DNA of 64,000 bases from an uncultured Pseudomonadota bacterium (GTDB lineage: Bacteria > Pseudomonadota > Gammaproteobacteria > Methylococcales > Methylomonadaceae), in the NCBI GenBank assembly GCA_903834465.1, contig CAILJB010000076.1, positions 174,216 through 238,215 on the forward strand. The letters are read 5' to 3'. Below the pieces are notes generated by a model. The model searched no databases. It was not told the DNA's origin and was given only the letters and a program-made list of their open reading frames with translations. The stretch's first letter is position 1; each line of letters starts with the position of its first letter. Below are positions 47,928 through 56,939 of this stretch, one piece after another. Both the position numbers and the translations under genes were made by a program.

Positions 47928-48464
47928 ATGAACATCAAAGACCATTGGTTCACCGATATTAAGCACGTTCCATCGCCCAATTTTAATGAACGTCCAGATG
48001 AAAACGATATTTTACTGGTTGTAATTCATTGTATTAGTTTGCCGCCGAATGAATTTGGCAATGATTATATTGACGATTTATTTTGTAATCGGTTAAATCC
48101 GAACACGCATCCATATTTTAGAGAAATTCACATGTTGCAAGTGTCGGCACATTTGTTAATTCGCCGAAATGGTGAATGTGTGCAATATGTGCCATTCAAT
48201 AAACGGGCTTGGCATGCGGGGGCTTCGAATTTTCAAGGGCGAGAAAATTGCAATGATTTTTCGATTGGCATTGAATTGGAAGGCTGTGAAACGATTGCTT
48301 ACACTGACGCACAATATGAAAAATTGAATGAAGTGCTTGCGACGTTATTTAATGCCTATCCACGTTTATCAAATATAACAGGACATGCCGATATTGCCCC
48401 GACTCGGAAGACCGACCCTGGCGCATCATTTGAGTGGTCAAAAATCAGCGTGTTTGGCGTGTAA
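47928..48464 (+). CDS. ampD: 1,6-anhydro-N-acetylmuramyl-L-alanine amidase AmpD
   Basis: 178 residues without a signal peptide, so cytosolic. It removes peptides from anhydro-muropeptides in cell-wall recycling. Zinc ligands are visible as VIHCISLPPNEFG, WHAGASNF/GHADIAPTRKTDPG (the last with His and Asp). SIGIELEG is also typical. Its 3' end overlaps the convergent queG by about 20 bases. Confidence 0.95.
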   Translation: MNIKDHWFTDIKHVPSPNFNERPDENDILLVVIHCISLPPNEFGNDYIDDLFCNRLNPNTHPYFREIHMLQVSAHLLIRRNGECVQYVPFNKRAWHAGASNFQGRENCNDFSIGIELEGCETIAYTDAQYEKLNEVLATLFNAYPRLSNITGHADIAPTRKTDPGASFEWSKISVFGV

Positions 48465-49488
48465 TCGCCCACAAAATATGTTCGCGTACTAATTCTGAAT
48501 CAATGATTAAACGTGTATTTAACGCTTTTAAAATAATTTCATTTTTTGGTGAATTACCCAACGCCACGGCAATATTTCGTAACCATCTCTCATAACCAAT
48601 TCGATGAATTGCCGAACCTTCGGTTTTGGTTAAAAATTCCGTTTCTGGCCATGCAAAAACGTCTAGCAATTGTTGCGAGTTTAAATTGTGACGTGGATTA
48701 AAATCCGATTCTTTCGTTAAATTTGCAAACCGATTCCACGGGCAAATCACTTGGCAATCATCGCAACCATAAATCCGATTACCAATTAACGGGCGAAACG
48801 CTTCGGGAATTGCACCGTGCAATTCAATGGTTAAATAGGATACGCAACGTCTGGCATCGACTTGATACGGTGCAACAATTGCCTGCGTGGGGCAAACATT
48901 TAAACACGCACGGCATTCACCACAATGCGAAGTCGCTGGTGAATCAAGCGGCAAATCTAAATCCGTGTAAATTTCACCTAAAAAAAACCACGAACCGGCT
49001 TTACGGTTAATTAAATTTGAATGTTTACCAATCCAACCTAAACCGGCTTTTTCAGCAATCGCTTTTTCCAAAACGGGCGCACTGTCTACAAATGCGCGAT
49101 AACCAAATTCGCCGATTTCCGTTTGAATTTTGTCCGCGAGTTTTTGCAAACGTTGGCGCATGAGTTTGTGATAGTCGCGTCCTAACGCATAACGAGAAAT
49201 ATAGGCTGCGGTGGGTGAGGTTAAAGCCTGTTTTAGCGCGGCGTGATTTTCGGGCAAATAATCCATTCGTACCGAAATAATACTTTTTGTATCAGGATGA
49301 AGCAGGGCAGGGCGAGAGCGTTTTAAACCATGTTTTGCCATGTAATCGAGTTCGCCGTGAAAGTCATTTGCAAGCCATGTGTGCAAACGACTTTCGGCTT
49401 GAAGTAAATCTGTATCAGTAATGCCAACTTGTTGAAAACCAAGTTCTAAACCCCAGCACTTTATTTTCTCAATGAGAGATTTAGACAT
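48445..49488 (-). CDS. queG: Epoxyqueuosine reductase QueG
   Basis: 347 residues. It reduces epoxyqueuosine to queuosine at the tRNA wobble position, using cobalamin and two 4Fe-4S clusters. Ferredoxin-like motifs CGECRACLNVCPTQAI (about 188-203) and GCDDCQVICPWN are complete. The N-terminal part has FVDSAPVLEKAIAEKAGLGWIGKH as expected (key residues at about 135-158). The start follows the stop of the small membrane protein gene directly. Confidence 0.96.
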   Translation of the reverse strand: MSKSLIEKIKCWGLELGFQQVGITDTDLLQAESRLHTWLANDFHGELDYMAKHGLKRSRPALLHPDTKSIISVRMDYLPENHAALKQALTSPTAAYISRYALGRDYHKLMRQRLQKLADKIQTEIGEFGYRAFVDSAPVLEKAIAEKAGLGWIGKHSNLINRKAGSWFFLGEIYTDLDLPLDSPATSHCGECRACLNVCPTQAIVAPYQVDARRCVSYLTIELHGAIPEAFRPLIGNRIYGCDDCQVICPWNRFANLTKESDFNPRHNLNSQQLLDVFAWPETEFLTKTEGSAIHRIGYERWLRNIAVALGNSPKNEIILKALNTRLIIDSELVREHILWAITRQTR

Positions 49489-49833
49489 TTAGTGGTGTTG
49501 TTTTGCCTTATGGTGTTTTTCTTTTTTACTTTCTAACTTTTCGAGTTTTTGCTCAACAGCCGTTTTGATAACTTTAGATTTATCTTCTTTGTTTTCTTCA
49601 ACAGATTTTGGTTTTGGCTTCGGTTTTACGGGTTCAGGTGGTTTATACGCACTCGAAAATTGACGCGAGAAAATGTTATCGACTGTCAAAACCGGAATCA
49701 TCAATATGACTAATACCCCAATTGCTACAAAAGCTGGATTCATAATCGTTGACAACCAATAAGCTGCCAAACCACCGATGAATAATCGCGTAAAACTAGG
49801 CATTCTTACTTTAATTATCTTTTCACTGCTCAT
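49489..49833 (-). CDS. Small membrane protein with charged Pro/Lys-rich tail, unknown function
   Basis: 114 residues from the ATG at 49833, which has GGGGA eight bases upstream; a TTG at 49845 is less likely. Two hydrophobic segments (about residues 15-32 and 35-54) are followed by a low-complexity cytoplasmic-type tail: PPEPVKPKPKPKS, then a Lys/Glu-rich helix ending KHHKAKQHH. I recognise no family. It lies between the S49 peptidase and queG on the same strand, with a gap of about 15 bases to the peptidase stop, so co-expression is likely. Confidence 0.75.
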   Translation of the reverse strand: MSSEKIIKVRMPSFTRLFIGGLAAYWLSTIMNPAFVAIGVLVILMIPVLTVDNIFSRQFSSAYKPPEPVKPKPKPKSVEENKEDKSKVIKTAVEQKLEKLESKKEKHHKAKQHH

Positions 49834-49848
49834 CGTTTTCCCCAAGTA

Positions 49849-50796
49849 TTAACGTAGCGAAACGGGTTGTAAAAAACTGCTAATTGCCTGACCAAATGAT
49901 GCGCCTAAACGTCCGGCTAATCTATCTAACAAACGTTCTTGCGGTGTAAAATTCACTTCGTTTTCAGCACCAATTAAATTTTTGGCTACTTCTTTTTGTG
50001 TGGCAAATTCATCGACCAAGCCTAATTTAACGCCTTCTTCGCCTGACCATACTAAACCGGAGAACATTTCGGGGGATTCTTTTAAACGTGAACCCCGTCC
50101 GACTTTTACGGCGTTGATAAATTGCTGATGCACTTGGTTGAGCAAACTTTGCATATAAATCGTTTCATTTTCTTTTCGCGGTGTGAATGGATCGAGCATC
50201 GCTTTATGTGAACCAGCTGTGAGTAGACGGCGTTCGACACCTAATTTTTGCATGCCATCAACAAATCCGAAACCATCCATTAACACACCAATTGAACCAA
50301 CTAAACTGGCAGGATTGACAAAAATTTTATCACTAGCCGAGGCGATGTAATAACACCCCGATGCACACATATCGCTCACGACGGTATAAATTGGCAACGT
50401 TGGATGTTCTTTTTTTATGCGGCGAATTTCATCGTACACATACGCAGATTGCACGGGACTTCCACCGGGAGAATTGGCGTGCAAAATAATTCCTTTTGTA
50501 TGCTTATCTTCGACTGCATCACGCAAACCTTCAATAATTGAATCGGCGTTTGCGTCTTTATCTTCAGAAATTTGACCAACTAAATCGATAATGGCGGTGT
50601 GGTCTTCACCTGTTGCGCCATGATGGTCGCCAAGTTTTGGATAAACGGCGACACCAAATATAGCAAATAAATACACAAATAAAAGGCTTTTAAATGCAAT
50701 GCCCCAACGCCGTGCGCGCGTTTGTTCGGTGATAGCGGCGAGAGCGATTTTTTCAATTAAATCGCGTTCCCAGCCTGAATTAGGTTTATTTTCCAT
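49849..50796 (-). CDS. sppA: S49 family signal peptide peptidase (SppA-like, short form)
   Basis: 315 residues, half the size of E. coli SppA, as in the short archaeal/SppA36K type. One membrane anchor (about residues 33-54), then a ClpP-like catalytic domain. The Ser nucleophile is in DMCASGCYYIAS and the Lys base in AGSHKAMLDPF; LHANSPGGSPVQSA and NPASLVGSIGVLMDGFG are also typical. It degrades cleaved signal peptides at the membrane. Part of the minus-strand run that includes the HAD phosphatase and the unknown membrane protein. Confidence 0.93.
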   Translation of the reverse strand: MENKPNSGWERDLIEKIALAAITEQTRARRWGIAFKSLLFVYLFAIFGVAVYPKLGDHHGATGEDHTAIIDLVGQISEDKDANADSIIEGLRDAVEDKHTKGIILHANSPGGSPVQSAYVYDEIRRIKKEHPTLPIYTVVSDMCASGCYYIASASDKIFVNPASLVGSIGVLMDGFGFVDGMQKLGVERRLLTAGSHKAMLDPFTPRKENETIYMQSLLNQVHQQFINAVKVGRGSRLKESPEMFSGLVWSGEEGVKLGLVDEFATQKEVAKNLIGAENEVNFTPQERLLDRLAGRLGASFGQAISSFLQPVSLR

Positions 50797-50820
50797 AAGA
50801 TGTAATTCTTTATAATTTGT

Positions 50821-51471
50821 TTAAAGTAAATGTTGTAATAAGTCCGTCGGTCGCAAAAAGCAATGCAACGGCTGATAATTTTTTAATTGTTCAATATCAT
50901 GTGCGCCACTGGCTACGCCAATCGAGGCAATGCTAGCATTTAACGCCATTTGTAAATCATGCGTTGAATCACCCACCATCAATGTGCGTTCAGACGAAAT
51001 TTGGGTGTGTTGCATGATTTCTTCTAACATCAGCGGATGTGGTTTTGATTGTGTTTCGTCAGCACAGCGGGTGATACAAAATAAATCCAATGTGTTTGTC
51101 GCATTTAACGCCTCGTCTAAACCTTCGCGCGTTTTTCCGGTTGCAATAGCCAGTTTAAATCCTTGTTTGTTTAACAATTCTAACATTTCATAAACCCCGG
51201 AAAATAAATCATCGCGGCTAATTTTTTTAGAAAAATAAGCGGTTTCGTAACGATTGACTAAATCTGTCACTTCATCAGCTTTCGCGTTTGAATATAAAGC
51301 TTCGATAGCGCGTTCAATACTCAAACCAATGACATCTTTTGCTGCTTGATAATCTGGTGTTGCGTGGCGCGTTTCAGTCGAAGCGTTTTGTAAACAGCGA
51401 GCAATCCAATCAATTGAATCGATTAACGTGCCATCCCAGTCAAAAATAATTAAATCAAAGCGGTCTTTCAT
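50821..51471 (-). CDS. HAD-superfamily hydrolase, phosphoglycolate-phosphatase-like
   Basis: 216 residues from the ATG at 51471 (MKDRFDLIIFDWDGTLIDS), so that the catalytic Asp motif falls at residues 11-18 as usual. An in-frame ATG at 51540 would overlap the upstream gene and add a Gln-rich leader. Motifs: DWDGTLIDS, IATGKTREG, KPHPLMLEEI and VGDSTHDLQMA. Commonly placed downstream of rluC in gammaproteobacteria (YrfG/Gph group); here one unknown gene separates them. Substrate unknown. Confidence 0.9.
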   Translation of the reverse strand: MKDRFDLIIFDWDGTLIDSIDWIARCLQNASTETRHATPDYQAAKDVIGLSIERAIEALYSNAKADEVTDLVNRYETAYFSKKISRDDLFSGVYEMLELLNKQGFKLAIATGKTREGLDEALNATNTLDLFCITRCADETQSKPHPLMLEEIMQHTQISSERTLMVGDSTHDLQMALNASIASIGVASGAHDIEQLKNYQPLHCFLRPTDLLQHLL

Positions 51472-51490
51472 TTTCTGGTAAGTTTTATTT

Positions 51491-52138
51491 TTAAGGTTGA
51501 GTTGTTGAAATTGCATGATGTTCTGACAATTTGAATCCACAATGGTGAGTCATAATTTTTAAAATATGTTTAAAACGCACATCGCTGCTCATTGTGTCAT
51601 CAGAAATAGATTGTACGCAGCGCAACATATTGGCTTCAGAATCAGCACCTGCACCCATTGTCGTTGTTTTAGTGAGTTTCGTACCTTTAACATTATCGAC
51701 ACAAGTGTATTCAATTTCGCTAATCGTTGCGGGTAATAGTGTTTTGAATTTTTCTGTATTTTTGGCTTTTGAAATTGTTCCTGTGTGTGTTGACACAACA
51801 TGTACATCATCAAAATGAGTACATGCGCTATTTTGGCTCAGTAGTTCTTGAGGATTCTTTGAATTTTTGTCTAGCATTTCTTGACTCACTTCATCGATTT
51901 CAAACGTTGAAGCTTCAGATGGTTTTTCTTCTTTTTTCTCATTTGTGGTTTGTTCAACTTTTTGAATGGTTTCAGTTGTTTTAACTGTCTCAACTGAGTC
52001 AATGCTGGGAACAACATCAACGGATTCACTAATTGCATAATATTCAAAGAAAATAATAAATGGGAGTAACATGACGGCTATCTGCACCAGTAATAGACTG
52101 TTTTTCTTAAAAAATTTTAAAATATTTTCTAACATCAT
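51491..52138 (-). CDS. Membrane-anchored protein of unknown function
   Basis: 215 residues. One hydrophobic segment near the N-terminus (about 14-31) is preceded by Lys residues (FFKKNS), so the rest is probably periplasmic. A low-complexity Thr/Glu/Val stretch (about 40-80) leads to a compact C-terminal part with four cysteines (SACTHFDD, YTCVDN, LRCVQS, HHCGF) that could form disulfides. I recognise no family. It lies between rluC and the HAD phosphatase on the same strand. Confidence 0.72.
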   Translation of the reverse strand: MMLENILKFFKKNSLLLVQIAVMLLPFIIFFEYYAISESVDVVPSIDSVETVKTTETIQKVEQTTNEKKEEKPSEASTFEIDEVSQEMLDKNSKNPQELLSQNSACTHFDDVHVVSTHTGTISKAKNTEKFKTLLPATISEIEYTCVDNVKGTKLTKTTTMGAGADSEANMLRCVQSISDDTMSSDVRFKHILKIMTHHCGFKLSEHHAISTTQP

Positions 52139-52176
52139 CTGTTAAACTCCAAATTCACTCTACTATTACAATTCGT

Positions 52177-53136
52177 TTAAAGTGGCTTTTCGCCGCCGAG
52201 TAATTGCTCAAGTTGTGCGGGTAGGGGAGCAGTTATTTTCATACTTTCTCCCGTAATTGGATGAGAAAACGTCAGCGTTTTTGCATGCAAAAACATCCGT
52301 TTATAGCCTTTTTGTTTAAATGTTAAATTTACATCATCACGTCCATAACGCTCATCGCCAATAATGGGATGACCTAAATGCACGGCATGAACCCGAATTT
52401 GATGCGTACGACCGGTTTTCGGTGCAGCTTCCACTAATGTTGAATCTTGAAAGGCTGTTAAGCGAGTAAAAACCGTTTCAGCTTCTTTACCCGCTGAGCT
52501 GACTGTTACCATGCGTTCACCGCCTTTAGCGATATTTTTTAGCAAAGGGGCATTGATGACCAATTTTTTCTTTTTCCATTGTCCTGCGAGCAAGGCTAAA
52601 TAGGTTTTGTGAATCTGATTATCTCGAAAGATGGCATGAAACGCGCGTAAAGCACTGCGCTTTTTAGCAATAATTAAACAGCCAGACGTATCTTTATCTA
52701 GTCGATGCACCAGTTCTAAAAAATGCGCCTCTGGACGTAATAAACGTAAACCTTCAATAATCCCAGAACTTACACCGCTGCCGCCATGCACCGCAAAACC
52801 AGCCGGTTTGTTGACAATTAAAAAGCCGTCGTCTTCGTACAAAATGCTATGTTGCAGTGCCTCTTTTAAATTCGTTGGCACAAAAACGTCTTCGCTGCGT
52901 TCGGCAATGCGAATTGGCGGAATACGAATAATATCGCCTGTGACCAAACGGTAATTCACTTCGACCCGTCCTTTATTAACGCGCACTTCGCCTTTGCGAA
53001 CGATGCGATAAATACGGCTTTTCGGTACGCCTTTTAAACGAGTAATTAAAAAATTATCAAGTCGTTGGTCATTATTTTCGTCCGTAATTTCAACAAGGAC
53101 GACTTTTGTAGGCAATTGGTTTTGTTCTGAATTCAT
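52177..53136 (-). CDS. rluC: 23S rRNA pseudouridine synthase RluC
   Basis: 319 residues. An N-terminal S4 domain (DNFLITRLKGVPKSRIYRIV) is followed by the RluA-family catalytic domain with the essential Asp in VHRLDKDTSGCLIIAKK, and GRTHQIRVHAVHLGHPIIGDERYG. It modifies 23S rRNA positions 955, 2504 and 2580 in E. coli. In E. coli rluC is divergent from rne; here kup and nhaD lie between them but the orientation is kept. Confidence 0.93.
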   Translation of the reverse strand: MNSEQNQLPTKVVLVEITDENNDQRLDNFLITRLKGVPKSRIYRIVRKGEVRVNKGRVEVNYRLVTGDIIRIPPIRIAERSEDVFVPTNLKEALQHSILYEDDGFLIVNKPAGFAVHGGSGVSSGIIEGLRLLRPEAHFLELVHRLDKDTSGCLIIAKKRSALRAFHAIFRDNQIHKTYLALLAGQWKKKKLVINAPLLKNIAKGGERMVTVSSAGKEAETVFTRLTAFQDSTLVEAAPKTGRTHQIRVHAVHLGHPIIGDERYGRDDVNLTFKQKGYKRMFLHAKTLTFSHPITGESMKITAPLPAQLEQLLGGEKPL

Positions 53137-53167
53137 TAAGTAATTTAAAATTTAATTAAGTAAAAGG

Positions 53168-55060
53168 TTAAAGCTCGATTCGCACACCCAATTCGACCAC
53201 TTTTTCAACGGGAATTTTGAAAAAGCCAATCGCACTGCTGGCGTTATGAAATAAGAACAGAAAAAGACCGCGTCGCCATACCGGCATTTTGCTACGGCGT
53301 TTGAACGTAATATGTTCATTACCGACGAAAAATGACACGTTTGCCATATCTAAATCTAAGCCTTTTTTAATTGCTAAACCCAGCGCGTAACGCACATCGG
53401 GACTTTCTTTAAAGCCGAAGTACAATTTGACCCGATAAAACTGTCCTTGACTACCAAAAGAACGAATTTTAATTTGCTGATCTTCGTGATCGACATAAGG
53501 CTCATCGGTAGTCACAATCGTTAATACGATAATGCGTTCGTGGACAACATGATTGTGTTCTAAATTGTGCAATAAAACCTGTGGAATTCCATGTAGATTT
53601 CGTGCTAAATAAATCGCCGTGCCTTTGACTGTCACTAATTCGTGCGTGTTAATTTTTTCTTCTAATTCTTCAAATGAAACTTTTTTATCGTCGATAGCTT
53701 CAGCGAGAACAGCTCGACCTCGAATCCATGTGGTCATGAGTAAAAATAGCACGCCACCTACTGCTAAAGGTAACCAACCACCAGAAAGAATTTTTAAGCT
53801 GTTTGAAGATAAAAAGACAAAATCAACTGTAAAAAATAACGCTAAAAATGAATAACTTAACACAGCATTCCAATGCCATAAAAAACGTACTACGGTAAAG
53901 GACAAAAATGTGGTGATAATCATCGTTCCCGTTACCGCAATCCCGTAAGCCGAAGCTAAATTCGACGAGGATTCAAAACCTAATACCAATATAAATACTG
54001 CAAACATCAACATCCAATTCACAGTTGGCACATAAATTTGTCCAATTTCGCTATCTGACGTGTGAGTGACATTCATGCGAGGGCAATAACCCAATTGGAT
54101 AGCTTGTTTGGTCATTGAAAATGCCCCAGAAATGACAGCTTGCGAGGCAATTACAGTTGCAAAGGTAGATAAAATGAGCATCGGATACAACGCCCACGAT
54201 GGTGCGAGCAAGTAAAATGGATTTTCAATGGCTTCAGGATGTTGCAACAATAACGCGCCTTGTCCGAAATAGTTACATAACAAGGCGGGAAATACGAAAC
54301 CAAACCATGCAAAACGAATCGGTTTTAAACCAAAATGTCCCATATCTGCGTATAACGCTTCAGCACCTGTTAAAACAAGCACAACCGCTCCCATAATTAA
54401 AAACCCTTTCGCGCCCAATTCACCGAGTAAATGAATTGCATAATAGGGATTTACCGCCATTAACACTTGCGGCTGTTGCATAATTTGATTTAATCCCAAA
54501 ATCGCTAATGTCATAAACCAAATAATCATTACTGGCGCAAACATTTTGCCAACTTTTGCAGTGCCTTTTTCTTGAATCAGAAACAATAATGCCAGAACAA
54601 AAAGTGTAATCGGAATAACAAAATGTTCCAATTTTGGCGCGATAACTTGTAAACCTTCGACCGCGCTTAATACGGAAATTGCGGGGGTAATGACGCTATC
54701 GCCATAAAATAACGTTGCGCCCAAAATTCCCATCATAATGATAAGCTGTTTTTTGTTAGGACTATTTTTAGTTGCCAGCAACGCTAAGGCAGTCAATGCC
54801 ATCACACCGCCTTCACCTTTGTTGTTTGCCCGCATAATGAGAATGGCGTATTTAAGTGCCACGACCAATATAAGCGACCAAAAAATCAGTGATAACACGC
54901 CCAAAATATGCGATGGATCCATAGTTAGATGTTCACGGAAAATTTCTTTCACCGCGTATAACGGACTCGTTCCAATATCGCCGAAAACTACGCCAATACT
55001 TCCAGCGGTTAAGGCGGCAAATTGCTTAGAGCTAAGTTGTTTAGAGTGATTTGAAGACAT
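53168..55060 (-). CDS. kup: Potassium uptake protein Kup
   Basis: 630 residues with about twelve membrane helices and a soluble C-terminal domain of about 170 residues. The start GVVFGDIGTSPLYAVKEIF is the Kup/HAK/KT signature; GEGGVMALTALA and GDSVITPAISVLSAVEG also fit. It brings K+ in with protons. It begins 17 bases downstream of the nhaD stop and is about 30 bases before rluC, forming an ion-transport pair. Confidence 0.97.
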   Translation of the reverse strand: MSSNHSKQLSSKQFAALTAGSIGVVFGDIGTSPLYAVKEIFREHLTMDPSHILGVLSLIFWSLILVVALKYAILIMRANNKGEGGVMALTALALLATKNSPNKKQLIIMMGILGATLFYGDSVITPAISVLSAVEGLQVIAPKLEHFVIPITLFVLALLFLIQEKGTAKVGKMFAPVMIIWFMTLAILGLNQIMQQPQVLMAVNPYYAIHLLGELGAKGFLIMGAVVLVLTGAEALYADMGHFGLKPIRFAWFGFVFPALLCNYFGQGALLLQHPEAIENPFYLLAPSWALYPMLILSTFATVIASQAVISGAFSMTKQAIQLGYCPRMNVTHTSDSEIGQIYVPTVNWMLMFAVFILVLGFESSSNLASAYGIAVTGTMIITTFLSFTVVRFLWHWNAVLSYSFLALFFTVDFVFLSSNSLKILSGGWLPLAVGGVLFLLMTTWIRGRAVLAEAIDDKKVSFEELEEKINTHELVTVKGTAIYLARNLHGIPQVLLHNLEHNHVVHERIIVLTIVTTDEPYVDHEDQQIKIRSFGSQGQFYRVKLYFGFKESPDVRYALGLAIKKGLDLDMANVSFFVGNEHITFKRRSKMPVWRRGLFLFLFHNASSAIGFFKIPVEKVVELGVRIEL

Positions 55061-55077
55061 AAAAAGCCGATATAAAA

Positions 55078-56481
55078 TTAAAAATTAACCGCATTGACCC
55101 AAAAATGGGCGGCGATACTTAGAAAATAACCAAGCAAAATAGCAGGCATCCAACGTAAATGAAAACCAAAACTGTAGCCTTCTTTGATTTGTCCGAGTAA
55201 ACCCACGCCTGGTGCCGAACCAATTGCCAGCAAGCTACCACCAACGCCCAATGTCAGTGTTAATAGCAGCCATTGTCCGTTTGGAATATCAGGGTGCATA
55301 CTCAATACCGCAAACATCAATGTGCCGTTATCCACAAATGCAGATGATAAACCAATCATAATATTGGCTAATGTGACATTGATTTCACCAAATAAGAAGT
55401 GTGCCACGGAATCTAAATAGCCCACAAAACCCACTGCACCAATAATCATCATCGCACCATAAAAAAACAACAGCGTATCCCAATCAACATCCGCAATGCT
55501 TTTGAAAATATCGAAACTTTTTTGTGTTTCATCACTATTTTTGGGTTCTGTTTTGGTTAAATAAAAATTAAAAATTTGAAGTAATCCAAGTCCTGCCATC
55601 ATGCCAGCCGCTGGGGGTAATTCAAGTAATACGTTTGATGATATTGTAATACCTAGAGTTACAATAAACAAAAACACAATACGTTTGCTACCACGTTTTA
55701 AGGCGATAGTTTGTTTAGAAATGTCGGGCGTTTCTTTCGGCACAGAAAAGTGCATGATAGAGGCGGGGACTAAAAAGTTGATAATACAGGGAATTGTTAA
55801 TGCGAAAAATTCGGTGAAATGTAGAATTTTGTGTTGCCAAACAAATAAAGTTGAAATACCACCTAATGGACTCATCGTGCCACCGGCGTTTGCCCCAACG
55901 ATGACATTCACGCATGCGAGTGCAACAAATTTAGGCTGACTTTTTCCAACGGTTAACACAATTGCGCCCATCAACAAACCGACTGTTAAACCATTGATAA
56001 CGGTAGATAGTAAAAAAGCTAACGCGCCGGTAATCCAAAATAATTGTCTATAACTGTATTGTTCGTTGAGTAAAAAAATGCGTAACGCATTAAAAACCCC
56101 TCGTTCAGTCATCGTATTTAAGTAAGTCATCGATACTAAAATAAATAACAGCAATTCGATGTAGGCTAACAAGTTACTTTCAAAAGCAAGCGAAGCGGTT
56201 TTTGCCTGCCCATGCAAGGCATAGTAAATACAAATCGCAAACCAAATCAATGCCGCACTTAACACCATAGGCTTTGATTTTTTCAACTCAATAACATCCT
56301 CTGACATCGCAGCAATGTAAGCAATGACAGTCAATGCAATCGAAAAATACCCAACAATGTGATGTGTTAAATCCAGTTGGGAATTTACAGTTTCTTGAGC
56401 AAAACTTAGTGAAGGTAAAAGAGACAAAAATGTTAAAACAAAAAAATGATGCACACGGAGAATATAGGAGGCTTTTTTCAT
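55078..56481 (-). CDS. nhaD: Na+/H+ antiporter NhaD
   Basis: 467 residues with a cleavable-type N-terminal hydrophobic sequence ending SFA and about eleven further helices. Motifs of the NhaD/ArsB-like ion transporter family include VNVIVGANAGGTMSPLGGIS and LSSAFVDNGTLMFAVLSM. NhaD expels Na+ (and Li+) at alkaline pH in halophilic and marine bacteria. Its position near the Na+-NQR operon fits sodium-based energetics. A long gap to rne upstream gives room for divergent promoters. Confidence 0.94.
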   Translation of the reverse strand: MKKASYILRVHHFFVLTFLSLLPSLSFAQETVNSQLDLTHHIVGYFSIALTVIAYIAAMSEDVIELKKSKPMVLSAALIWFAICIYYALHGQAKTASLAFESNLLAYIELLLFILVSMTYLNTMTERGVFNALRIFLLNEQYSYRQLFWITGALAFLLSTVINGLTVGLLMGAIVLTVGKSQPKFVALACVNVIVGANAGGTMSPLGGISTLFVWQHKILHFTEFFALTIPCIINFLVPASIMHFSVPKETPDISKQTIALKRGSKRIVFLFIVTLGITISSNVLLELPPAAGMMAGLGLLQIFNFYLTKTEPKNSDETQKSFDIFKSIADVDWDTLLFFYGAMMIIGAVGFVGYLDSVAHFLFGEINVTLANIMIGLSSAFVDNGTLMFAVLSMHPDIPNGQWLLLTLTLGVGGSLLAIGSAPGVGLLGQIKEGYSFGFHLRWMPAILLGYFLSIAAHFWVNAVNF

Positions 56482-56585
56482 GTAAATTCGTCAAAACGTT
56501 AAGAGATATTAAACTTTATAGCGGTATTCTAACTGTAACTTGTTCGATAATGATAATTTATCCCCCTTCACACATTAACTTCAAA

Positions 56586-56614
56586 TTGAAGTCAAACCAT
56601 AAGATTGTTATAGT
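56586..56614 (+). promoter_or_regulatory. Candidate sigma-70 promoter of rne
   Basis: TTGAAG (56586-56591) and TATAGT (56609-56614) are separated by 17 bases. Transcription from here would give a leader of over 300 nt before the rne ATG. Confidence 0.65.
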
Positions 56615-56939
56615 GGCGGCGTTTTAATCGAACTTGAAAATCGCCGCCGCTAAAACAACGGCAACATTTTGGCGATGATTAAAATAGCGACTTTGAGACG
56701 CTTTAAAGCTCATACCGAATTTAGGGTTCATCGTTCGACCCAAGACGAACGTTTTCAAATACCTGCCTGACCTTTTTCGCCTGACTAACCCGCTTAAACG
56801 ACTTATCTACCCGCACACATACCTCTCGTTGTTTAATACGAGCGACACATAAAAGCCGCCTAGATAACAATGCCGTTTTGTCAATCGGATTGTTTAGTCA
56901 CACGCAAATGCAGCGCAGGTCACAACAAGGAATAACTGC
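56615..56939 (+). promoter_or_regulatory. Long 5' untranslated leader of rne
   Basis: About 320 bases with no credible coding frame. It opens with a GC-rich hairpin, ggcggcg (56615-56621) pairing with cgccgcc (56642-56648). E. coli rne also has a long leader (hp2/hp3) through which RNase E cleaves and lowers its own mRNA; the same autoregulation is inferred here from length and position. The remaining part of the gap (56482-56585) holds the nhaD upstream region and nothing else I can name. Confidence 0.55.

Noticed and set aside
51472..51540. Longer start of the HAD phosphatase at 51540
   Set aside because: It would overlap the upstream unknown gene by 50 bases and push the catalytic DWDGT motif about 23 residues further from the N-terminus than usual.
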